Source: Entomortierella parvispora | Taxonomy: Eukaryota > Mortierellomycota > Mortierellomycetes > Mortierellales > Mortierellaceae | DNA: 64,000 bases | Direction: 5' to 3' | NCBI GenBank assembly: GCA_963573315.1 | Contig: OY752141.1 | Coordinates: forward strand, 2,728,001 to 2,792,000 | Shown here: piece after piece, positions 10,401-19,552 of the stretch | Numbering within the stretch: position 1 is the stretch's first letter | How the letters are laid out: every line of letters begins with the position of its first letter | Notes under the pieces: model-generated | Databases searched by the model: none | Told to the model about the DNA's origin: nothing | What the model saw: the letters and a program-made list of their open reading frames with translations, nothing else | Position numbers and translations under genes: made by a program

Positions 10401-12521
10401 GTGACGTTGGCGGGCTTTTTGTCCTTTGTGGGGTCGTCCTCTTCTTTTTGCTGATGTATCTTTACCCGGCCCGTTCCAGTGTTAGCCTTATTCTTGCGTT
10501 TGCGTTTGCCCTTGCCCTTGCGCTTACGCTTGCCCTTGGCCTTGCCGCTGCCATGCTTTTGGCGTGGACCAGTGAGTTTTAATTGGCACTTCTCAATGTC
10601 TGCCACTTTGAGACCTGCAAGGAATGAGGCATCGGGATTGCCGTACGAATCTTTACTCCGAAAGATGTGCTCGTAAGGGTTACGCCAACTACTGGGACCA
10701 CCTTTGCGGTAACTGCAGTTGTACATTCTCAAACTATTAAACTCGACAATCAACGCGTGGATTAGTCTTGTGCATCGAGCCCTTGCTGTTTTCTTGCACT
10801 CATAAATCAAACACTTACGTCTGCACTGGCACTGGCCTTATAGGAACCGTTCTGCTCCTCCTCATCTGCTGGATATATCGATTGTACAAATTCTGGAACA
10901 GTTGAGGCTCGTCGATATTAATAGGTGCCTGTGGGTGATCTTGGTCGTTCTCTGCTTCTACCTCGGCGACCTGTTCGGGGGTAAGATCCTCGTACTCGTG
11001 TTTTTTCCGACAAAACGTGGTAATCTTGGCATGGCCGCCCCCAGCCAGGGTTGTGCAGAGAAAAGCAAAAGCCCTAATGGATAGCTCATATCGACCCGGT
11101 GAAACACTTCGCCCGTCGTTTAGACACCGTGTTACCACATTGCAGTAACGGCTCAGATATCCACGTGGAGTCATTTTCCGCCATTCGTCGTCATCAATCT
11201 TTGGCATCGTTGAGTCCTCCGAGGAAACTTTTCGCTTTCGGGTTGATCTTTTTGCAGGTGATGCTGAAGAGCTGGAGGAAAAAGTCGTCGCCATTGGACC
11301 TACAGCTTTGACCACCTTGAATTTGCTGTGTGCGGGCTCTCCTGGCGATTCGGTTGGAGAGTGACGTCTCTTGCCTGTCGTTTTAGCTTTGCCTTTGCCT
11401 TTGCCTTTGACAGCTGCCTTCTCGACTCCTGCCTGATTAGCGGCGGTCTTCTTGGCGGCCTCAGCCTTCGCCTTTTTCTCAGCAGCCTTCTTTTTCCGCT
11501 CTTCCGCCTGCCTTGCTTCACGCGCCCTAACGACCACCGGGTCAAAGTCCCGGATGATGTTTCGGTTTCTCTTGATTCCGAAGCCGGGAAAGTTGGTCGA
11601 GTAGTCGTTCTTGCAGACAATGGCCAAAGCTGTGAGCTGGTCGTCTTCGGAAAACTCCAATACTTTCTTGACCATCTCCTTTCTGTATCGCAGAAAGAAA
11701 GAACCTTTGGGGTTAGGCCGGAAGACAGTTTGTACCTCTGAGTACATGATCAAGTCAGAGTCTTTTGTCACGACGACAGTTTCATCTCTGAGTTCATCAC
11801 CCTGACTGGCTGGGACTTGTAGAGCTCCGTCGGATACGAAGCAAGCGGACGCAATGCAAGTGTCTGCCTCAGTGGCACACACACAGACCCTGGTGAGTCG
11901 ATTGGAAACTTGAGGTAAACCATCAAATGTAGACACGGTAGAGCTGCTAGAGGAAGTCAACTGTGCTTGGCTGCACTCCTTAATGCCTTCGACAAATGCT
12001 CGCTTCTGAGCATCACTCAGGCGATGGGCCTTGCGAAGGTCTCGGTAGATTTTGTCAGGAAGGCCCTTGGGGATCCAACGCGATCCATCAAATTTCTTCT
12101 TGAGAACGTCGAGGTTAGCGCCAGCGCGCTTTCGTGCTTGTTGCCGCGCATTTGCTCGGCGAAGGTGCTCTTTCTCCTTGGTGTAGCCGTCCGCGCCATC
12201 CAAGTGGAACGTGATGGACTGGCATCGTGGGAAGAGGGCCCAGGTGTCGGCAAAGATTTTTTTTGCCAAAGCTTTGATCTCTTGATGGGCTGGAACCGCT
12301 GCGGCTGCAACAACCAGCCCGCCTTGGTCTCCCGCCCCAAGGCCACCAGACAGAGAGGAGTCGGGGATATAGTGCAGGCTTTTTTTATCAACTGTGGCGT
12401 TGATAAAATCATTGTAGTTGCAAGCCATCACGTCGTAATGCAGATTTTTGATGGTGATGGCTTTTGGATCCACATGAACGCCTGCGGAATTGATCAAGGG
12501 CCACAATCCTGCAATGCCCAT
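7462..12521 (-). CDS. FEN1/XPG-like flap endonuclease fused to a Fanzor (eukaryotic TnpB) RNA-guided nuclease
   Basis: Four exons (12521-10819, 10733-9581, 9504-7963, 7872-7462) encode 1602 aa. All three GT-AG introns (77-90 nt) keep frame. The start MGIAGLWPL is the normal FEN1-family N-terminus. Seven acidic positions match the FEN1 metal sites: D30, D108 (HLDGA), E218, D220 (a Glu in FEN1), D254, D256 (TKDSDL) and D306 (KNDY, before the helix-turn-helix). Residues 320-560 are Lys/Ala-rich. Next come a very basic tract (about 627-650), a 15-nt repeat linker (about 749-847) and an acidic Asp/Glu/Gly stretch (about 1138-1206). The Fanzor C-terminus has RuvC-I GIDPG (D1279), a Gly-rich segment where TnpB has its RuvC-II Glu, E1478 in DEYYTS, zinc-finger Cys 1485/1490/1504/1507 and RuvC-III D1514 in FDRDVVG. 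Fanzors are RNA-guided DNA nucleases found inside transposons. The role of the flap-nuclease half is unknown. A divergent Crypton recombinase starts 1.1 kb away. Confidence 0.8.
9895..10190 (-). repeat. 15-nt coding minisatellite in the fusion gene
   Basis: About 19 units of a 15-nt repeat (consensus on the plus strand gaggatggaccagca) encode five-residue units of the type SSAGP, YSAGP or YSAGS on the minus strand. Variation is confined to a few positions, pointing to recent slippage or unequal exchange. It forms a flexible linker between the middle domain and the Fanzor domain. Confidence 0.9.
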
Positions 12522-13613
12522 AATGGAGATGTCTACAAGCCGAGTACTATCAAAGTTAGATCCCTGTCTGGATGCTACACACAGCACCCCGAGAGGTCAT
12601 TTAGCTTACCTCGGATCTTTTCCTTCGTACAAGATATATCTGTAGCTTTTGCCTTTGGGGCGACTGTAGCGCAGCTGGTTGCCTGTGGGTGAAGAAGACT
12701 TGTTAGGAAGAAAGACAAAGTTGGCACTTTTGTTCACTCGCCTCACTTACTAACAGTCTTTGCTGTTTGCAGTCTTTGCTGTTTGCAGTCTTTAAAACAG
12801 GGCGTCGTGGCGGATAGACCGACTTTGGTGACGACAGTGGATGGGGTACTGTTGAAGAAGGAGCTGATAGATGTCGTGATTCGAGGGTTGGTGAACAGGT
12901 GGATGCGAGTGCAAGGTAGAGAAAGGTGCAGAGGAGAGCAAGAGTGTGGGAGGAAGGAAAGATATGAAAGCAGGTTCATCGATTCAAATGTTCGTCTTAT
13001 GGACCCCTGTGGTCTTTTACTTTTCCCCTCCGTCGAAACAATAGCGGGATGGCGCAAAAAATGTCTATTAACCTTTATTATTTGAAAATATTCATTTGTA
13101 CAAGTTTGACTGTATCTTGGGGTGCTTCCAAAATTTCCATGGAATTTTTCCTACACGTGATATCAATGTATTCGCAGTACAGTGTGTTTTTTCCAGTGGA
13201 TGTGACGGTACATGCGCGACGATCCCACATGTACCAACCCCACGGCGTGAGACCACCCCCCCTGTTTCACCACGTTCCGCGTGCCTCGGGCATGGACTTG
13301 ACGCGCCATTTCTCCTTCACCACTTTCTCTTGTCCTCTCTCCCTCTCCTTCTCTCTCTCTCCTGCTTTCTCCCTCTATCTCTCTTGTCTTTCCCCCCCCC
13401 CCCCCCCCCCCTCCACACTCACTCGCGCATACTTTCTCTCCCCGTTCTCTCACTCTTTCCGTCGTACGCATCTCGAGTTCACAGACTTTTGCCCCTGGAT
13501 TGTTCATTCAGCCCATTCATTCTGATTGCCCAATTGCTTGCTCATTCATTAATCCCCCTCCGCCCTTGCCGAAGCTTGCCAGACGGTTTGCCAGACGGTG
13601 TCAACTCAGTCCT
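12522..13613. other. Divergent promoter between the XPG-Fanzor gene and the Crypton recombinase
   Basis: This 1.1-kb stretch separates the two divergent starts. It holds a 16-nt tandem repeat (two copies plus a partial copy, 12755-12793) and a run of about 20 C (13392-13411) flanked by CT-rich DNA. On the minus strand GTAAGT (near 12749) and GTAAGC (near 12610) donors with matching acceptors suggest spliced 5' leader exons for the fusion gene. The piece at 12612-12683 reads open but meets a stop before MGIAGL, so it is treated as untranslated. Confidence 0.4.
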
Positions 13614-16600
13614 ATGTCCTCGCTCACTGCTTTTATCTCAGGAAATGCAACCAAGAAAACCAGAAAAGACAACCCAAATCCTCAGTCGGCGGAGAAACAA
13701 CCGCCGAAAAAGCGGGTGAGGAAGACGACCAAAGTTGATCGTAAAGGTACATGGGCACAGACGACCAAATCTCGCTTCCGATCCCTTCATTCATTCGCAT
13801 CTCATTCGCCGCTCGATGCTTTAACATAGCAATTGAGAATAATCCAGCTCTTTTGGATATGTCCAGCGAACCATTCGATGGCGAAGTTGATTGTACCGAT
13901 TCCGATGAAGACTCGGACTCTGATGATGAATCAATCTGCGTTTCGATCAATGGTTCCACGACGAGACGACTTTCAATTCAGACACAAGCAGAAAACGCCA
14001 ATATGGATGTTGACGAAGACATGACCAAGCGTTATGGTATGTCAACATGCAAGCAAACAAATTGAAAGCTGATACCATCATACGGTCATATATTGAATGG
14101 AACACCTTCCCTTCCTCTAGTTTCTTTTGAAGCTGTTTTGCGGTATCTAATAGCCCCGCCAGATCTTTACCTGGAAGAAGAGGTCATAGCCAATAATGAC
14201 GCCGATACATCTCGATCAACAGATGAACAGATCATGCGGGAGGCATTGGACCTACAAACCTCACAGCTCAGCCAGAACAGCAAGCTCCAGTACAAATCAC
14301 ACATGAAAAAGTTTGTGGTAAGGATACGTCCTGGATCACAGAGAATGCACCATTGTCAGAAACTGAATTTGACTTTCCTATTTTTTAGAAGTTCTGCAGA
14401 GACATGGCAATCGGCGACTTGCATGGCAAGATACACCGCTATGACGTTACTGAAGTGAAAGTGTTGCGATTTCTGATGGAAGTCATGTTCAAGTCAACCA
14501 CCAAGAAGTATTTTCATGAGGGCCAAAGCAGGGACGTTCATACACCTTTTATGTTCAAATCAGCCAATACAAAGGGCCACGCACCAACCTTGGGCGAAGG
14601 TATTTTTCAGTCATACGATCCTTTGCGCATTTGTGGCTCACCCAACAGAATTCAAACCCTTATTTCATCTTGTCTGATATTCATTTAGTCTTGAGGACTG
14701 TCGAGCCGGACAAGAAAGGGAGAAGAGCACTGGATGTACCTTGCGGCCACCAAACTATGGAAAACGTGGTAAAAGCGCTCTGTTATGTCCAACAACGGCA
14801 GGGCAAACGCCAAGTTCGTCCTAACACAGAACCGGACATCAGAAGATCAACTCTCATTCGCAATGCTGTGGAGAAGTACACCAATGACCTGGTGTGTGGT
14901 ATCCTTACGAATCACAAGGACCTATCGGCCGAGTGCGAGATTCGAAGGGCTTATACAACTACTCAGCACATCCAATGTCTACTTTACACCTGGGCCCGAC
15001 CCATTGCAATCTTGTCACCTTGGACCAGAGAACACCTGGCCCTGGCAATTCGACACAGCATGCTTCTCCGCAACGAAGACTTGGTACATTTGAACCTTGC
15101 GGACTGCTTTATGATGCAGATTGAGAACCGACAAGGAGGATCACAGTCGGTTTCTGCACTCGTTTGTGCAATGCATCGTGGGAAGACCAACAAGTCCGGC
15201 CACACTCAGTATGGATGCGCTCTAAGGCACCACGATGTTCGCCGCTGCAGTATTGGGGCTTTTGCGTTTTATATGTTTGATCGCTTTCATGTAAGTATCG
15301 ATATTGCTTTACAATTTTGTTTCTCAGGTGCTGACTTGCTGACTGACAATAATATTTGCATTAATTGAATCTGCTTAGAACAAGGAAGAGCCTCCTCCAG
15401 ACGTCAATGATCCAGATTTTCCATCGACTAAAGTCTTGCTAGGAAAAAAGGGGACACCGTCAAGTCGATTGATCCCACTATCATATGCAGCTTCTCGCGA
15501 AACAACGTTAAAGACGTTCGAGGCACAGCAGCTGGAGTGTGCCCAAATCACACATGCTAGCCGGCACAGTGGCGCTGTAGAGGCGCAGAGGCTTGGCGTT
15601 CGACCTGAGGACATCAAACTTGGGGGTCGATGGGTGCGTGGCAGTGGTCGCATGGATCAACACTACCTGTCCAACGTACCGATTCAGTTCGCGTTTGGGA
15701 TGGCTGGCTTTAAGGAGGGAAAACCATTTCACTTGCAAAGGAATGAAAAGGCGCCCCCAATTGAGCTTCAGGAAATGATATTCCCATTCATCGAGACTGC
15801 CTTTGGCGAGCCAGGATCGGAAGCCAATATGAAATGGAGACAGGATTGTCTAGATGAGATGAATGAGAAGGATGGGGATCAACCCACGCAGCTCGAAGAT
15901 ATCGCGCCTTTGGACCCACCAGAACCTGAGTCAGGCAAGCGTCCCGTGCACGAAGCGCACTTTGCCATGAACAAAAAGCGGTTTTTCAAACTCCTTCTTC
16001 GCCTGCGACGGGTCCTTCTCCAGGATGCAGTTGTCTATTTACACACGTACAGGAACGTGAAATCGCCGCTTTTGGAGCATGACATATTCAAATCAGAGCT
16101 CTTCCTTCGATTCCAAAATGAATTGGCACCAGTATTAGATCAAGGTGATTTGATCTTGCCTGTTGACCTCCCCCCGATCGTGGCCAATGCTGTTGCGAGT
16201 CAGAGTCAGCAACAATCAAGTCAATATCAGCATCTTTTGGAGCAAATTCAAGGAGTTGGTCTTCAAGTCCAGCAGCTTCAGGTTGGACAGCACGGACCGA
16301 CCGATCTTCAAGTCCAGCAACAGCCTGGTCAGGAGGAGGCATTTCGCCGTTATGTGGCGACCGAACTGAATACGGTGAAGCAATCATTGCAGGAGCTGTT
16401 TTTATGGGTACAAGGCGGCCATCCCTTTCAGCAAGGCGGTCCCTCACTCGGCGCAGCGGGTGCTCCGCCTAGTGTCCTATATCCACCATACGCCATTGGC
16501 GAGCAATATCAGCATCATACGACAATCTACCAGTCGACAGCACGAGTGCCATGGTTAGGACCCGTATCTCCATTACCACCCATACTGCCCGCGCAACCAG

Positions 16601-17121
16601 AAGCCCCGTTTAGACCGCTCATGGCAGCCAGTCAGCCAACGTCGATAGCGCCAACTCGACCGACTTTTCCTTGGAACACACCCGAGCCGCTTGCTCTGAC
16701 AGCGGCACCTCGCACGTCAACAGTGCAACCCGTTATGGCCAATGCATCTACTTCAGATACTTCAGAAGGCGCCACATCGGAAGAATCAGGATCAGCCTTT
16801 GGTTTCTTGCAAAGGCCTGCAAATACAAGGCAGATATTTGATGAGCGCCAGAGGTATAACGCGTTCCAGGATGAGTATAGAAAGAAGAACGGTAAATCCG
16901 CAAAGGTAGTAGAAAAGACTCGGAAGGCCCTCAACAACAGACTGCGAATCATCGAGGAGATTGAGTTCCGAGCCAAGCAAGCTCGGGCTGAGAACCAAGA
17001 AATTGATCAGAACAGGGCACTGGAGGAAGCAATGAACGGTCTTGATAGCCTACACTTGAGCTGCAATGAGCTCCACAAATATTGTGTGAAGCAAGGAGCG
17101 ACGCGCACATCCCGAATATGA
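13614..17121 (+). CDS. Crypton-type tyrosine recombinase
   Basis: Six exons (13614-13746, 13830-14036, 14121-14317, 14389-14599, 14689-15290, 15379-17121) encode 1030 aa with all phases kept. After a basic and then acidic N-terminus comes a SAM-like core-binding domain (about 150-330). The catalytic domain has R377 (SMLLRNEDL), a Lys in the GKTNKSG strand, H509-x-x-R512 (THASRHSG) and Y546 (DQHYLS). These are the R-K-HxxR-Y set of tyrosine recombinases, and the GKTN...CSIGAFAFY segment matches the Crypton/DUF3504 lineage. Residues 700-900 are Gln/Pro-rich, and a coiled, basic C-terminus follows. Crypton enzymes move circular DNA by strand exchange and leave no terminal inverted repeats. The gene is divergent from the XPG-Fanzor gene, as expected for one composite element. 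I found no element ends. Confidence 0.82.
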
Positions 17122-17793
17122 AGGTTTATTTTAGTCTAGCTTTTACTGGAATTAAAGAGAACTGACATCAACAAGAGAGATGAGATGAGATGAGATGAGA
17201 TGAGAGGGGAGGGAGGGAACATGAAGGTGATATATATATGATGATGTAATGTGCGCTGGTACTATGAAAGTGTGTGAGTATGAACAGATGAACATGTGTC
17301 TACAATCGCATGGGTGCCTGGCTGCATGCTGGCATGCTGGCATTCAGCAAAGGTCAATGTGGGACTTGGCCAATACATGCGGGTATTTTTGTTGCTTCCG
17401 TTTTCCGGACACTTTTTCCGACTCTGGCCCATCTCAGCCATTCGCAGCGTTTCAGCCCTCTACTGAATGGAAATATTCATATTGACCTCTATAATTTCAA
17501 TACACTATACCGTGACTGTACTTTCTAGAATATCCGTGACTGAGATCATATACCTTTTAAACACCTCCAATTTGGCATCGAACAAAAGATGGACTGGATA
17601 GCCGAGCCACACAAGTTATAGCAATGAATACTCTTGAGCACTCGAAGGGTCATCAAATGGCGAGGGGATAACTCCCTCAGGGTGGTCCATGCATCCAGAT
17701 CAAACTACTGCTGAATAGACAAAGTCCTGTCATCGTGGGATCCATTCTGTCACCGTTGAGAAATCCTTCAGACAGAACGGCTGCTTTGGCAAA
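17122..17793. other. Region after the recombinase gene; ends of the Crypton not visible
   Basis: A GATGA simple repeat lies at about 17180-17204 and an AT-dinucleotide run at about 17230-17240. No gene is seen. If the recombinase belongs to a Crypton, its right end should lie here or shortly beyond, but Cryptons have only short direct repeats and I could not pick an unambiguous pair. Confidence 0.35.
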
Positions 17794-18389
17794 TCAAGGA
17801 ACTAGAGCCCTTCTCCAGTTGCAATTGGACGATTGTCCAAGATCTCCTGCAAGATAATGCATTGGATTACCTTCTCTGTCCCTGTCGCATGGTCGAGAAT
17901 ACCATCGGAGATGGTTCAGACTGCATCGTTTAATGAGCCAGAGATGGCGGTCCTGGACTTGAATACTGTCATCGGGCGTTCTATAGATGGTGAGTTCTCG
18001 AATTTTGGCCGAGGGCAGGAATGGCCCGTTGAATCGGCTGTGGAGATCTCCTGTTCGAACCATGGACCCCTAAGCAAAGGGTATCAAGACAGAGACCAAA
18101 GCTTTTCGTAAACTCTGGTCTATTTACCAGAACACTCGGGCAAAAACGCCCTCCAAAGATTCAAGACTCTGAGCTTCTCACATCCAATCATCGCATCGAG
18201 GAACCTGACCGAAAGCGATTGCTCTGTCGAGAGACCCTCTAAGGTATGTCGATGTCGATAAACCAACTCAGCGGTGGCCTCAGATCCTTCCAAGATTCGA
18301 CTGAGGACCAGGCTTTTCAGGTTCGGCAAAAAGACCTCTCCTCGATCATGGTCCCGGACATAAACTTGGCGGACTAGCGAGGAATGCAC
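17794..18389 (-). pseudogene. F-box/LRR-like protein relic
   Basis: Two minus-strand open pieces, 18389-18120 and 18063-17794, have leucine-rich-repeat character (LPNLKSLVLSRI, CEKLRVLNLWRAF, KIRELTIYRTPDDSI, LNHLRWYS). They are separated by stops, and no F-box start is seen. Large F-box/LRR families of this style are common in Mortierella-type fungi, which is established knowledge. Assignment of this relic to them is inference from the repeat pattern. The MITE at 18470 lies just upstream and may have contributed to its decay. Confidence 0.4.
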
Positions 18390-18469
18390 AGGCTCAATAT
18401 GGAGGGTAGTCGACTTTCTTCAGAACTCAGGAACTCAATATTGGACCAGATCTGGGGAAGCAATATAAT

Positions 18470-18749
18470 CGGTTTAACTATTTGTCAACCGGGGTTGACA
18501 TATAATGGGTGTCAACCCCCGCACAAAACACATGTAATTTTTTTAAAGTCTTCTATTTTCCTCCAAAGACTTTCTGCACGGCCAGGATTGCTGTTAGGAG
18601 AAGAGGCAGACGCCGCGAGGACACTCTGCGTTCCCAGGGTATCAAATGCAATTTTTGGGGGTGCAATTGGAACACCATTTTACATGGACTTTGTGCGGGG
18701 AGTTGACACCCATTATATGTCAACCGGGGTTGACAAATAGTTAAACCGC
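18470..18749. mobile_element. 280-bp MITE with long terminal inverted repeats and 9-bp target duplication (Mutator-like)
   Basis: The ends CGGTTTAACTATTTGTC and its reverse complement begin inverted repeats of about 60 bp. Each arm contains the palindrome GTCAACC-CC/GG-GGTTGAC and a TATAATGGGTGTCAAC block. The 9-bp direct repeat caatataat flanks the element exactly (18461-18469 and 18750-18758). There is no coding capacity. Long inverted repeats with 9-bp duplications are the hallmark of Mutator-type elements, so this is a non-autonomous member by inference. Confidence 0.9.
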
Positions 18750-18943
18750 AATATAATACCATAAATGGAGACATGGAATGAATGGTAGCTACGTGACACA
18801 GTCGATATCTGTTTGGTACAAAAAAATTGTCAGCGTTAAGAAAGCGCCTCTTTCTCGTTTTTGAAGAAGTACAGTACAACTGCATGGTCCACCAACCCAG
18901 AGCAAAAAATGGGCGCCAGCTTTATGAGCAAAAAAAGAATCCA

Positions 18944-19015
18944 TGGAGCAGCTGGTGATTGAAACCAGGGCCTCTCGCATGCAAAGCGAGCGCTCTACCA
19001 CTGAGCTACAACCCC
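18944..19015 (-). tRNA. tRNA-Ala (anticodon TGC)
   Basis: A 72-nt minus-strand cloverleaf. The acceptor arm GGGGTTG pairs with CTGCTCC, including one T-T mismatch and G-T pairs. The D arm is GCTC...GAGC. The anticodon stem CTCGC/GCGAG has loop TTTGCAT, and the T arm is CTGGT-TTCAATC-ACCAG. The discriminator base is A. A T-run terminator follows directly (18930-18937 on the plus strand as A's). There is no intron. A Ty3 LTR begins 16 bp upstream of the mature 5' end. Confidence 0.88.
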
Positions 19016-19031
19016 TTAAATTCGATGATAT

Positions 19032-19498
19032 TGTCGTAAATCCGACCACTTTTAACCCCCGCAGTCGAGCGCCACCAACCTTCTCCGCCCGGACCCGTCG
19101 CGCTCTAGGCCCGGAGGCCCATGGCGTCTACTTTCATGCAGACGCTGACAGCTATTGGGAGCCTGTCAGCGGTCTTGTCAGCGGATACGTCAGCAGTTCA
19201 TCAGACCCGCTGACAACCGACGACTCAGACTATGAGTTGGTAGATTTGTAGATTTAGCAGATAGCCTCTATAAGTAGACCTGGTCCGCAAGGATGGATCG
19301 GCATCTTCTGATGCCGATATCTTTCCCTCCTTGCTTGACAGGTAACTCTTCCGTAGCACTATTTGATATAACTCAATACAGATCTTCTGATGCCGATATC
19401 TTTCCCTCCTTGCTTGACAGAATACGTCGATTCTCCTGAAGATCCAAGCACTCTTGTAAATACAGCCGTACATAACAAAGCAGCGCGTTTATACGACA
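19032..19498 (+). repeat. 5' LTR of the Ty3/gypsy element
   Basis: 467 bp. It contains an internal duplication of a block beginning atcttctgatgccgatatc (about 19302-19345 and 19382-19421). It also contains the open frame that serves as the C-terminus of gag-pol when present as the 3' LTR. The sequence tataagtagacc near 19269 resembles a TATA region (inference). Confidence 0.93.
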
Positions 19499-19552
19499 AA
19501 ATTGGTAGCAAAGGTCGTTCTTTGTCCCACCCAAATCCAAACACGATACAAC

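Noticed and set aside
13390-13412. C-run as a terminal or boundary of the Crypton element
   Set aside because: It lies between the two divergent genes in a CT-rich leader and has no partner elsewhere. It is simple sequence.
6900-17600. Terminal inverted repeats for the Crypton-Fanzor element
   Set aside because: AT-rich stretches near 6920 and 17130 look vaguely complementary but only share polyadenylation-like sequence. Cryptons are not expected to have inverted repeats.
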